Both the position numbers and the translations under genes were made by a program. This document shows, piece by piece, positions 18,596-26,555 of a stretch of DNA of 64,000 nt; position 1 is the first letter of the stretch; each line of letters opens with the position of its first letter. Source of the DNA: Bacteroidota bacterium (lineage in GTDB: Bacteria; Bacteroidota; Bacteroidia; Bacteroidales; NBLH01); NCBI GenBank assembly GCA_025361565.1, contig JANYKN010000144.1, positions 1-64,000 on the forward strand, given 5' to 3'. A model generated the notes under the pieces. It ran no database searches. It was not told the DNA's origin and saw only the letters and a list, made by a program, of their open reading frames with translations.

Positions 18596-19681
18596 TTAGT
18601 TGTGAATTAATTTTTCTTCAAGTGCATGTAGTACTTCGTCAGGTGAAGGGATCATTCCTCCAAACCTTCCAAAATGCATTACTTTTACTTTGCCTTCAAC
18701 TGCAAGCTTAACATCGTAAACCATTTGTCCAGCACTCATTTCAACCGAAAGAATGCCTTTTACCTGATTGGCTAGTTTGCTAATTTCTTCAGAAGGAAAA
18801 GGCCAAAGAGTAATTGGACGTAAAAGTCCAATTTTAATTCCTTTTTCTCTACCCAATTGTATTACTTTTTGGCATATTCTAGCACTTGTTCCGTATCCAA
18901 CCAATAAATATTCAGCATCATCGCAGGCAATTCGTTCAAAACGTACTTCATCCTGTGAAATTTTCGCATACTTAGCTTGAAGTTTAAAATTGTGTTTTTC
19001 TTGGACTTCTGATTCAAGTGAAAGTGAAGTAATAATATTTCTTTCGCGATTCGCTTTTTTACCGAATGTAGCCCAATCACTATATCTTTTTTCAATTTCT
19101 TCGTCTGTCAATCTTTCTTTTTGAGCTGGCAGATAAACTTTTTCCATCATCTGGCCAATTGCACCATCCGAAAGCATCAAAACTGGATTTCTGTATTTGA
19201 ATGCAAGATCAAAGGAAAGTCCAACAAAGTCGGCCATTTCTTGCACTGAGCTTGGAGCCAGTACTATTAAGTTATAATCGCCATGTCCACCGCCTTTGGT
19301 TGCCTGAAAATAATCGGCTTGTCCAGGTTGAATAGTACCCAACCCTGGTCCACCTCTTTGCACATTTATAATTAAGCATGGAAGTTCTGCTCCTGCCATA
19401 TATGATATAGCTTCGGCCATTAAACTAATACCAGGACTTGAGGAAGAAGTCATGGTCATTTTTCCACATCCGGCTGCGCCATATACCATATGGATCGAAG
19501 CAATTTCGCTCTCGGCTTGCAACACTACCATGCCGGTCCTCTTATGAGGTTCTTCCATGGTGAGATATTCCATTATTTCCGACTGAGGGGTAATAGGGTA
19601 GCCATAATATGCATCAACTCCACAGCGGATAGCTGCTTCGGCAATGGCTTCGTTACCTTTCATTAATCTCAATTCTCTCAT
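18596..19681 (-). CDS. vorB: 2-oxoacid:ferredoxin oxidoreductase alpha subunit (VorB/KorA type)
   Basis: 361 residues beginning MRELRLMKGNEAIAEAAIR. It shows CGVDAYYGYPITPQSEIMEYL and MTSSSSPGISLMAEAISYMAGAEL, the pyrimidine-binding domain of alpha subunits, plus the C-terminal transketolase-like half ending FGRFGGMIPSPDEVLHALEE. The length and text resemble Bacteroidota proteins annotated as 3-methyl-2-oxobutanoate dehydrogenase VorB, which favours branched-chain 2-oxoacids, but 2-oxoglutarate cannot be excluded from sequence alone. Confidence 0.92.
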   Translation of the reverse strand: MRELRLMKGNEAIAEAAIRCGVDAYYGYPITPQSEIMEYLTMEEPHKRTGMVVLQAESEIASIHMVYGAAGCGKMTMTSSSSPGISLMAEAISYMAGAELPCLIINVQRGGPGLGTIQPGQADYFQATKGGGHGDYNLIVLAPSSVQEMADFVGLSFDLAFKYRNPVLMLSDGAIGQMMEKVYLPAQKERLTDEEIEKRYSDWATFGKKANRERNIITSLSLESEVQEKHNFKLQAKYAKISQDEVRFERIACDDAEYLLVGYGTSARICQKVIQLGREKGIKIGLLRPITLWPFPSEEISKLANQVKGILSVEMSAGQMVYDVKLAVEGKVKVMHFGRFGGMIPSPDEVLHALEEKLIHN

Positions 19682-19713
19682 TATCTGTCGTGTTTTATTT
19701 TTTATTCCTTAAC

Positions 19714-19956
19714 TTAGACTGTTTGTACAGATTTAGGTCTTAACCGATGAACCGTTATCACTGAATCGGGGCATACCAATGCGCAATTTACACAGCCTGT
19801 GCAAGCATCTGGGATTTCCATATATGCAAAATGATAGCCTTTTCCATTCACATCCGAAGCTAACTTGATTACATTCGAAGGACATGCAACTACGCATAAT
19901 TCACACCCTTTGCATTTATCGATATCTACGAGTATAGTTCCTTTTATCTTTGCCAT
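19714..19956 (-). CDS. Ferredoxin-type delta subunit, 2x[4Fe-4S]
   Basis: 80 residues with two cluster motifs, CKGCELCVVACP and CTGCVNCALVCP. It is the electron-transfer subunit of the 2-oxoacid oxidoreductase encoded directly downstream (32-base gap) and is the first gene of the operon. A minus-strand promoter box lies 42 bases upstream. Confidence 0.95.
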   Translation of the reverse strand: MAKIKGTILVDIDKCKGCELCVVACPSNVIKLASDVNGKGYHFAYMEIPDACTGCVNCALVCPDSVITVHRLRPKSVQTV

Positions 19957-19997
19957 ATTTATCAGGTAAAAATTATAAATTGTAATATTTTGCGGCT

Positions 19998-20005
19998 CAA
20001 AAGTA
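19998..20005 (-). promoter_or_regulatory. Candidate -7 element of the oxidoreductase operon
   Basis: CAAAAGTA on the plus strand reads TACTTTTG on the minus strand, an exact TAnnTTTG match, 42 bases before the ferredoxin start. It suggests the operon is transcribed separately from the aminotransferase gene upstream. Confidence 0.45.
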
Positions 20006-20073
20006 ATGAATTAATATAAAATGGTGAATTTTCATGATATGTTATAAGTCATATTTTTAAAAATTCTTCAATA

Positions 20074-21420
20074 TTATTTTTTTAATCGATGATGCTCATC
20101 AAATTTTTGTAACCTATATTCAAGATCTTTATATTGATTTTCACTTATTTGCGAAACACAAGCCCGTAATCCTTCCGCTTTTTCACTTCCTGTTATATCA
20201 AGTGATATTGCGCTTATTCCATAATAAAGTAATTTTTCCAATAAATCTATTCCAGTTATTCCTGGATATGCAAATGTAAAATAAAATCCATCTGCAATTG
20301 GATTATTTTCATCCTTATCATATACAATCTTAAAACCATTATCAGTAAACAGTTTTTTCATGATTGCTGCACGTTGGCCATATATTTTAACATGCTCAAC
20401 AAAATTGAATTCACCATCATTTGCTGCTTTGAGCATTGCCGCTAGTCCGAATTGTGTTGAGTGGGTTACTCCTGCGGATAGTGCGTAAAGAACACCATAA
20501 ATCATAGAATAGCCAAAGCCGTCTGTTGAAAAATATCTTTTTAAATCTGGATATCTACGATTAAATAGGTGGTTTGATATGGCCATGGTTCCTATTCTCT
20601 GGCCTGCATAACTAAAAGCTTTTGAGCTGGAAATTAGTAGGATATAATTATCTGTATAATTTGCAACAGTTGGTTGATAGGGCGGTTGTCCAGGCATTGA
20701 ATAATCTTGTCTAAAATCCATCCCAAAATAAGCCAAATCTTCGATAATTATTACATCATATTTATTTGCAAGATCTCCAATAATTTTCAGTTCCTTTTCT
20801 GTAAAACAAATCCATGAAGGATTATTCGGATTCGAGTATAAAATGCTTGAAATTGTGCCTTGTTTTAAATAGGATTCCAGTTTATCTTTAAGATGTTCTC
20901 CTCTATAATTGTATACATCGAAACTTTCGTATTCGTGGCCTAGAACTGTGCATTGTTGTTTGTGAACTGGAAAACCTGGATCTATAAATAAAGTGCCTTT
21001 TTTATTGTGGTCTGTTCTATTAGCAACTAGAAAAGTAGCCATTGAACCTTGCATTGAACCAACAGTAGGTAGGCAACCTTCTTCATTAACATCAATATTA
21101 AGAAATAATTTTACAAAGCGCGATAACTCAGTCTTAAGTTCAGCAACTCCTTCCATCATAGGATATTTTGATGCTACACCTTTTTTTAATGCTTTTATTT
21201 CTGCTTCGGTTCCAATGTCGGGCGGATTTAATCCTGGAACGCCCATTTCCATTCTAACGAATTTCTCTCCTGTTTCTTTTTCAATGTTGTTTACAATCCG
21301 GACCATTTCACGAATTGTTCCATGCCCAACCACGGGCAGTCCTGACTCTTTAATTTTCTGATGAACAACATCATAATTAATTGGGGTATCATTTCTTTTC
21401 ATAACAATTTTTTTAATCAT
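20074..21420 (-). CDS. PLP-dependent aminotransferase, class I/II
   Basis: 448 residues, fold type I. YSNPNNPSWICFTEKEL (the NPNNP loop), IIIEDLAYFGMD (the PLP-ring Asp region) and the Schiff-base Lys in SSSKAFSYAGQRIGTMAI are visible. It is annotated in relatives only as a class I/II aminotransferase. Its place directly upstream of a 2-oxoacid:ferredoxin oxidoreductase suggests it makes the 2-oxoacid substrate from an amino acid. The substrate is not evident. Confidence 0.88.
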   Translation of the reverse strand: MIKKIVMKRNDTPINYDVVHQKIKESGLPVVGHGTIREMVRIVNNIEKETGEKFVRMEMGVPGLNPPDIGTEAEIKALKKGVASKYPMMEGVAELKTELSRFVKLFLNIDVNEEGCLPTVGSMQGSMATFLVANRTDHNKKGTLFIDPGFPVHKQQCTVLGHEYESFDVYNYRGEHLKDKLESYLKQGTISSILYSNPNNPSWICFTEKELKIIGDLANKYDVIIIEDLAYFGMDFRQDYSMPGQPPYQPTVANYTDNYILLISSSKAFSYAGQRIGTMAISNHLFNRRYPDLKRYFSTDGFGYSMIYGVLYALSAGVTHSTQFGLAAMLKAANDGEFNFVEHVKIYGQRAAIMKKLFTDNGFKIVYDKDENNPIADGFYFTFAYPGITGIDLLEKLLYYGISAISLDITGSEKAEGLRACVSQISENQYKDLEYRLQKFDEHHRLKK

Positions 21421-21496
21421 TCTTTATTGAATGAAAACTAAAAAATTTAATTTACTAATTGTATATAGCTAGCTAATTCAATTTTAAGAAATTAAA

Positions 21497-21521
21497 AAAG
21501 CCCCAGTATTTCCAGGGCTTT
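21497..21521 (-). terminator. Probable terminator of the serC-serA-DUF1015 operon
   Basis: AAAGCCC at 21497-21503 pairs with GGGCTTT at 21515-21521; read on the minus strand the stem is followed by a run of T residues. It lies about 190 bases after the DUF1015 stop, so it fits that operon with a long 3' tail. Confidence 0.55.
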
Positions 21522-21713
21522 CCATTCATAGTTTTTCCTTATAGACGAAATATAATTTTCGGCTTTCAAGGTTAATTACTTTAATAAATAATCTCAATAA
21601 GTTATTATTCATTTATTCAAATTTGTTTTTGAAACTTACATTCATTTCGCAAATTAAATTGCTAAAAACAGTACAATCTAAATAAATAGTTAAATCTAAT
21701 AATTATTTTTCTT

Positions 21714-22961
21714 TTATTCCAAACTGTGAAATACCAAGCCACTTCTAAGTTTTGGTTCAAACCACGTTACTTTTGGTGGCATTATCAAATTGTTGTCGGC
21801 AATATCCATTAATTGATTCATTGTTACAGGATATAGTGCAAAAGCTACTTTCATTTCGCCGCTATCCACTCTTTTTTTAAGTTCTCCCAATCCTCTTATT
21901 CCTCCAATAAAATCTATGCGGTTTGAACGCCTTAAATCTTTTATATCTAAAATTGGCGACAATACTTCGTTAGTTAAGATCGTTACATCCAAAACTCCAA
22001 TTGGATCTGTTTCTTTGTAGGTTCCTTTTTTTGCAGTTAAAGAGTACCAAATCCCATCCAGATACATTGAAAAATTGTGAAGGCAAACTGGCCTGTATTC
22101 TTCTTTTCCTTTTTTCTCAATATCAAAACCATTCGAAAGTTTTTGAATTAATTCTTCACTTGAAAGTCCGTTCAGATCCTTAATGGCTCTGTTGTAATCA
22201 ATAATAGTCAATTGGCTGGCTGGGAAAATCACGCTCAAAAAGAAATTATATTCCTCATTGCCTGTGTGGCTTGGATTTTTGCTTTTCCTTTCTTTGCCTA
22301 CCAAGGCTGCAGCGGCTGTTCGGTGATGACCATCAGCAACATATTGATATTGAACTTCTTTTTTGAATGTTTCTTCTATTGTTTTGATATCGTTATTGTC
22401 GGAAACCAGCCAAAAGTGATGACCAAATTCATCAGAAGTTGTGAAGTCGTACTGTGGTTTAGCAACAATAACCCTTTTAACAATCTCATCAATTTTTGCA
22501 TTATCCCGATAAGTGAAAAAAACCGGCTCTGCATTAGCGTTGGACACCCGAACGTGGTTCATCCTGTCCTCTTCCTTATCAGGTCTGGTTAATTCGTGCT
22601 TTTTAATTATGTTGTTGAGATAATCTTCAACGGCTGAACAGCCAACTAAACCATATTGCGTTTTACCATTCATGGTTTGCGCATATATATAATACATTGG
22701 TTTTTCGTCTTGTAAAAACAATCCATCATTAATTAGTTTTTCAAGATTAGATTTAGCCTTGTTATAAACTGCATCTGAATGTAAATCAATATCTTTAGGC
22801 AAATCAACTTCCGGTTTTACCACATGCAAAAACGAATACGGATTGTTTTCAACTTCGATTCTAGCTTCATCGGAATCTAAAACATCATAAGGGCGAGATG
22901 CAACAAGGTGTACAAATTCTTTTTTTGGACGAAAGCCTTTAAAGGGTTTAAAAATTGACAT
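21714..22961 (-). CDS. DUF1015 family protein
   Basis: 415 residues. The N-terminal IFKPFKGFRPKKEFVHLVASRPYDVL, the central YVADGHHRTAAA motif, and GVLDVTILTNEVLSPILDI mark DUF1015, a family often found beside serC and serA in Bacteroidota. The ADGHHR motif resembles nucleotidase or kinase-like active sites (the SbnI-related group), but I do not assign a reaction. It lies 31 bases after serA on the same strand, so it is probably co-transcribed and linked to serine metabolism. Confidence 0.87.
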   Translation of the reverse strand: MSIFKPFKGFRPKKEFVHLVASRPYDVLDSDEARIEVENNPYSFLHVVKPEVDLPKDIDLHSDAVYNKAKSNLEKLINDGLFLQDEKPMYYIYAQTMNGKTQYGLVGCSAVEDYLNNIIKKHELTRPDKEEDRMNHVRVSNANAEPVFFTYRDNAKIDEIVKRVIVAKPQYDFTTSDEFGHHFWLVSDNNDIKTIEETFKKEVQYQYVADGHHRTAAAALVGKERKSKNPSHTGNEEYNFFLSVIFPASQLTIIDYNRAIKDLNGLSSEELIQKLSNGFDIEKKGKEEYRPVCLHNFSMYLDGIWYSLTAKKGTYKETDPIGVLDVTILTNEVLSPILDIKDLRRSNRIDFIGGIRGLGELKKRVDSGEMKVAFALYPVTMNQLMDIADNNLIMPPKVTWFEPKLRSGLVFHSLE

Positions 22962-22992
22962 ATTCTTTTTTCTGATTTTAATTGTTTAATTA

Positions 22993-23913
22993 TTATTTGT
23001 TTACTTGAAATGTTTTATCTCCTGTTGCAAAAAATCCTACAATTTGATTGGCTGCGGCAATACCTGCATTAATATTTGCTTCTTCGGTTTGGGCGCCCAT
23101 CTTTTTTGCAGTAAATAGATACCTGCCGGCAAATTTTTCAAATTCTGATTTGTTATCTGGTTCAATATCTGAAAGATAAGAAAAATCTTTGCGCTCTTCC
23201 ATAAATTTTATCATATCTGCTTCGTGAATTACTTCTTTTCTTGCTGTATTTACCAAAACAGCATTCTTTGGCATTAATGAAAGGAGCTGATAGTTTATTG
23301 ATTGCTTTGTATCTTTATTTGCAGGAATGTGCAATGAAACAAATTGTGATCTTTTATACAATTCTTCAACAGATCCAACTGGTTCAATTCCATCTTTTTG
23401 TATAAGTTCATTGCTTACAAAAGGATCGAAAGCCAAAACTTTCATTCCGAAGCCTTTAGCAATTAAAGCAACATACTTACCTACATTTCCATAAGCATGA
23501 ATACCAATTGTTTTTTCTCTTAACTCGCTTCCTGATGCTCCGTTAAATCCTTTTCGTATGTTATAAATCATCATTCCAAACGCCAATTCTGCAACTGCAT
23601 TGGAATTTTGGCCGGGCGTATTCATTACTACCACTTTTTTATTGGTAGCGGCTGCCAAATCGACATTGTCATATCCTGCACCAGCACGAACAACAATTTC
23701 AAGAGTGTTCGATGCTTCTATTACTTCCTGAGAAATAATATCGCTTCGGATAATAACTGCATTGGCAACTTTTACTGCTTCAATCAGTTGCGATTTTTCG
23801 GTATATTTTTCAAGTAGAACCAATTCATGTCCTGCTTTTTCAATGATTTCTTTAATTTTATTTACAGCAACAGGTGCAAAAGGTTTATCGGTGGCAACAA
23901 GTACTTTTTTCAT
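22993..23913 (-). CDS. serA: D-3-phosphoglycerate dehydrogenase (short SerA)
   Basis: 306 residues, D-2-hydroxyacid dehydrogenase family. RAGAGYDNVDLAAATNKKV, the NAD-binding GIHAYGNVGKYVALIAKGFG (GxGxxG form with His for Gly), and VNTARKEVIHE are present. It lacks the C-terminal ACT domain of long SerA forms. The expected SLHIPANKDT segment is there. With serC upstream and DUF1015 downstream it should carry out the first step of serine synthesis from 3-phosphoglycerate. Confidence 0.9.
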   Translation of the reverse strand: MKKVLVATDKPFAPVAVNKIKEIIEKAGHELVLLEKYTEKSQLIEAVKVANAVIIRSDIISQEVIEASNTLEIVVRAGAGYDNVDLAAATNKKVVVMNTPGQNSNAVAELAFGMMIYNIRKGFNGASGSELREKTIGIHAYGNVGKYVALIAKGFGMKVLAFDPFVSNELIQKDGIEPVGSVEELYKRSQFVSLHIPANKDTKQSINYQLLSLMPKNAVLVNTARKEVIHEADMIKFMEERKDFSYLSDIEPDNKSEFEKFAGRYLFTAKKMGAQTEEANINAGIAAANQIVGFFATGDKTFQVNK

Positions 23914-24094
23914 ATAATTTGATTATTTGGGGTTTAGTAATTAAAAGATGTCTTTTTGTTCGATGGTAAATATTTATTATGATTTGTTCTTCGGATTTAT
24001 AATTGAAATCTGCCTTATCTTATATTTTAATTGATTTCAATTTTAATGGTGTTTATGTGTTTTTGAAGTAGCGACTATTTTTATTTTGGCTAAA

Positions 24095-24125
24095 CCTGCC
24101 CAACCGAATAATAGAGTTGGGCAGG
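24095..24125. promoter_or_regulatory. Stable hairpin between serC and serA
   Basis: A perfect 10-bp stem (CCTGCCCAAC at 24095-24104, GTTGGGCAGG at 24116-24125) with an 11-base loop lies 16 bases after the serC stop on the minus strand. The T run after it on that strand is weak. It may partly terminate, or protect the serC message and set unequal serC:serA expression (inference). Confidence 0.5.
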
Positions 24126-24141
24126 AGTTTTGATGGATTGT

Positions 24142-25203
24142 TTATTTTTTCATTTTTTCAAATTCCTGCATAGCTTCAACCAAAGCTTTTACACTTTCAA
24201 TAGGCAATGCATTGTATGTTGAAGCTCTGAAACCTCCAACTGAACGGTGTCCTTTTAATCCCACCATTCCTTTTTTTGATGTAAAACTTGCAAATTCTTC
24301 TTCTAGTTCTTTATGGCCTTCTGCCATTACAAAGCAAATATTCATAAATGATCTATCTTCTTTGGCAACTGTTCCAACAAATAATGGATTCCTGTCAATT
24401 TCATTGTATAATAAGTTAGCCCTTTCCGCAGCTCGTTTTTCCATACCTTCAACACCACCATTTGCTTTTATCCAAAGCATGGTTTGATATGCTGAGAATA
24501 TTGGAATTACAGGTGGTGTATTGTACATGGAACCACTATCAATATGAGTCTGGTATTTCAACATGGATGGTATTTTCCTGTCCACTTTTCCTAATATATC
24601 ATTTTTAATAATCACAAAAGTAACGCCAGCTGGAGCCAGGTTTTTTTGAGCACCACCATAGATCATAGCATATTTTGAAACATCAATTTTACGGCTTAGA
24701 ATATCGGAAGACATATCGGCAATAACCGGAATATTTAAGGCAAAATCACGTTTAAATTGGGTGCCATAGATGGTATTGTTTGATGTAAAGTGGAAATAAT
24801 CAGCATCAGAAGGGATATCAAATTTAGTAGGCAGACTGTTAAAGTTCTCCGCTTTAATTTCAACAACTTCACCAAATAATTTTGCTTCTTTTATTGCAGC
24901 AGTTGCCCAAGTGCCTGTATTGGCATAAACTGCCTTTTTGTTCATCAGGTTAAAAGGTACCATTGCAAATTGAAGGCTGGCTCCTCCACCTAAGAAAATT
25001 ACAGAATAACCTTCTGGTACATTCAATAATTCTTTCATTAGATTTTGAGCATCCAGCATGGTTTTGTCAAACTCTTTGCTTCTGTGAGATATTGAAGCTA
25101 GTGAAATACCTGTTCCAGCATAATCCTGTAATGCTTTTATTGTTTCTTCTATTACTACATCTGGAAGAATTGATGGGCCCGCAAAAAAGTTGTGTTTTTT
25201 CAT
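24142..25203 (-). CDS. serC: 3-phosphoserine/phosphohydroxythreonine transaminase SerC
   Basis: 353 residues starting [20 protein letters not shown]. It shows [11 protein letters not shown], the phosphate-binding [30 protein letters not shown], and the PLP Lys in [16 protein letters not shown]; the C-terminal [13 protein letters not shown] is diagnostic. It converts 3-phosphohydroxypyruvate to phosphoserine. It is the first gene of the serC-serA-DUF1015 group. Confidence 0.96.
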   Translation of the reverse strand: MKKHNFFAGPSILPDVVIEETIKALQDYAGTGISLASISHRSKEFDKTMLDAQNLMKELLNVPEGYSVIFLGGGASLQFAMVPFNLMNKKAVYANTGTWATAAIKEAKLFGEVVEIKAENFNSLPTKFDIPSDADYFHFTSNNTIYGTQFKRDFALNIPVIADMSSDILSRKIDVSKYAMIYGGAQKNLAPAGVTFVIIKNDILGKVDRKIPSMLKYQTHIDSGSMYNTPPVIPIFSAYQTMLWIKANGGVEGMEKRAAERANLLYNEIDRNPLFVGTVAKEDRSFMNICFVMAEGHKELEEEFASFTSKKGMVGLKGHRSVGGFRASTYNALPIESVKALVEAMQEFEKMKK

Positions 25204-25515
25204 TAGTCTACATTTTAATTAGTGTTTAACTTGAATAGAACATCTTTATATAAATTCAATTAGGAGAAAAATGTTAAATAGTTTAGTGATAATTTGGTTG
25301 TTATGTCTTTTTTCCTGACTTAAAATCAAGTGTTCTATTTTTGATTTGATTATGATTTATTTGAATTTTTATTATGCAAATTTGCGAATAAAAATCTAAT
25401 TGTGAGCAATAAAAAGAGATGATTTATATCAACCCTTTTTTTTATAGTTTGCTTTGGTGATAGGTAAGTTGAAAAGAAACAATTTTGTGTTTACTTCTGC
25501 TTTTATTTAATTTGT
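25204..25515. other. Divergent intergenic region upstream of serC
   Basis: About 310 AT-rich bases between serC (minus) and the promoter of the gene at 25575. No ORF or RNA gene was recognised, and no exact minus-strand TAnnTTTG box for serC was found. Confidence 0.5.
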
Positions 25516-25547
25516 TTTGATAATATCAAAATAAGTTCTTAACTTTG
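25516..25547 (+). promoter_or_regulatory. Promoter of the membrane protein/winged-helix gene pair
   Basis: TTTG at 25516-25519, a 20-base spacer, and TAACTTTG at 25540-25547 match the full Bacteroidota sigma-70 consensus TTTG - N19-21 - TAnnTTTG. This is the best promoter in the window. The -7 box overlaps the left arm of the operator at 25542-25565. Confidence 0.7.
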
Positions 25548-25565
25548 CAAAACAAAGTACTTTAA
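25542..25565. promoter_or_regulatory. Putative operator, copy 1 (ACTTTG-N5-CAAAGTACTTTAA)
   Basis: An inverted repeat, ACTTTG 25542-25547 and CAAAGT 25553-25558, with a 5-base spacer, followed by ACTTTAA. The 13 bases CAAAGTACTTTAA recur exactly at 26533-26545 before the third gene of the cluster, at nearly the same distance (22 and 23 bases) from the start codon. It overlaps the -7 box, so binding there would block initiation. The winged-helix protein encoded between the two sites is the likely ligand (inference). Confidence 0.65.
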
Positions 25566-25574
25566 TTTATATTT

Positions 25575-26207
25575 ATGGATTCAAACAAAAAGCATTTGGA
25601 AGATCTTTCTGAAATCAGATTGATGATGGAAAGGGCATCGAAATTTATTTCTCTAAGTGGATTATCAGGGGTAATGGCCGGTGTCTTCGCTATAATTGGT
25701 GCTGCAATTGCTTTCTGGTACCTTAATGTATTTCTGCCGGAAGCTCAAACGCCCTTTCTTATTAAAGAATTGAGTCTTAAATATGATAGTGTGATATTTC
25801 TTTTACTTCTTGCTTTTATTATTTTCTCACTGGCATTTATTTCCGGAATATTTTTCACAACACGTCATTCACGAAAAAAAAACTTGCCTCTTTGGGATTA
25901 TAGTTCTAAAAAAGTTCTGATAAATCTTTTTATACCGCTTTTTCCAGGGACTTTATTTGTACTTTACCTAATATTTAATGAGTTTTATTTGCTTATTATT
26001 CCTTCGTCACTTATTTTTTATGGGCTATCACTTATTAATGCAGGGCACTTTACATATAGCGATATTAAATATCTTGGTTATATTGAGATATTTCTTGGTT
26101 TGATAAGTTTGGTTTTCTCCCATTGGGGATTAATAATTTGGACAATTGGTTTTGGTGCCATGCACATTGTTTATGGTGTCTTGATGTTTTATAAGTACGA
26201 GAAATGA
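25575..26207 (+). CDS. Multi-pass membrane protein of unknown function
   Basis: 210 residues. A short polar N-terminus (MDSNKKHLEDLSEIRLMMER) precedes about five or six hydrophobic helices, including FISLSGLSGVMAGVFAIIGA, SVIFLLLLAFIIFSLAFISG and VLINLFIPLFPGTLFVLYLI. No catalytic motif is visible. Its TGA overlaps the ATG of the winged-helix gene (ATGA), so the two are translationally coupled. Bacteroidota often pair such a protein with a small HTH regulator; it may sense or sequester that regulator, but this is not established. Confidence 0.75.
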   Translation: MDSNKKHLEDLSEIRLMMERASKFISLSGLSGVMAGVFAIIGAAIAFWYLNVFLPEAQTPFLIKELSLKYDSVIFLLLLAFIIFSLAFISGIFFTTRHSRKKNLPLWDYSSKKVLINLFIPLFPGTLFVLYLIFNEFYLLIIPSSLIFYGLSLINAGHFTYSDIKYLGYIEIFLGLISLVFSHWGLIIWTIGFGAMHIVYGVLMFYKYEK

Positions 26208-26506
26208 AGAATTTCATTCTGGATTTAAATAAAAATTTTGATAACCGTATTCGCCTCGGAATTATGTCTATTCTAATAGTCAATGATTGGGTTGAGTTTA
26301 ATACGCTAAAGGAAATGCTTGAATTGACTGACGGAAATCTAGCAAGTCACATCAGTTCACTTGAAAAGAATGGATACATTGAAACCAAAAAGCAGTTTAT
26401 AGCTAAAAAGCCTAAAACTACATACAGGGTTACTCAATTTGGGCGAAAAGAATTTCAAAAGCATATTGATGCTCTTGAGTCTATTATTAAAAATCAAAAA
26501 GAATAA
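26204..26506 (+). CDS. Winged-helix transcriptional regulator (HTH_34 type)
   Basis: 100 residues. The helix-turn-helix region LVNDW-type opening (RLGIMSILIVNDWVEFNTLK), LTDGNLASHISSLEKNGYIE as the recognition part, and the wing KPKTTYRVTQFGRKEFQKHI match small MarR/ArsR-like winged-helix proteins grouped as HTH_34. It has no ligand domain. It overlaps the membrane gene by 4 bases and lies between two copies of a palindromic site. Autoregulation is likely. Confidence 0.88.
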   Translation: MKNFILDLNKNFDNRIRLGIMSILIVNDWVEFNTLKEMLELTDGNLASHISSLEKNGYIETKKQFIAKKPKTTYRVTQFGRKEFQKHIDALESIIKNQKE

Positions 26507-26519
26507 TTTTTTTAATCTA

Positions 26520-26545
26520 GTACTTTGAATTACAAAGTACTTTAA
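26520..26545. promoter_or_regulatory. Putative operator, copy 2 (GTACTTTG-N5-CAAAGTAC)
   Basis: An 8-bp perfect inverted repeat, 26520-26527 and 26533-26540, spaced by 5 bases and continuing TTTAA. It shares 13 identical bases with copy 1 at 25553-25565. It sits 10 bases before the ATG at 26556 and suggests that the DUF4173 gene has separately regulated expression, or that the regulator acts as a roadblock inside the operon. No exact TAnnTTTG is present here. Confidence 0.6.
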
Positions 26546-26555
26546 CTAAATAAAT

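Noticed and set aside
24095-24125. Riboswitch or T-box in front of serA
   Set aside because: Only one simple hairpin is visible; no conserved riboswitch core or specifier-like element could be recognised.
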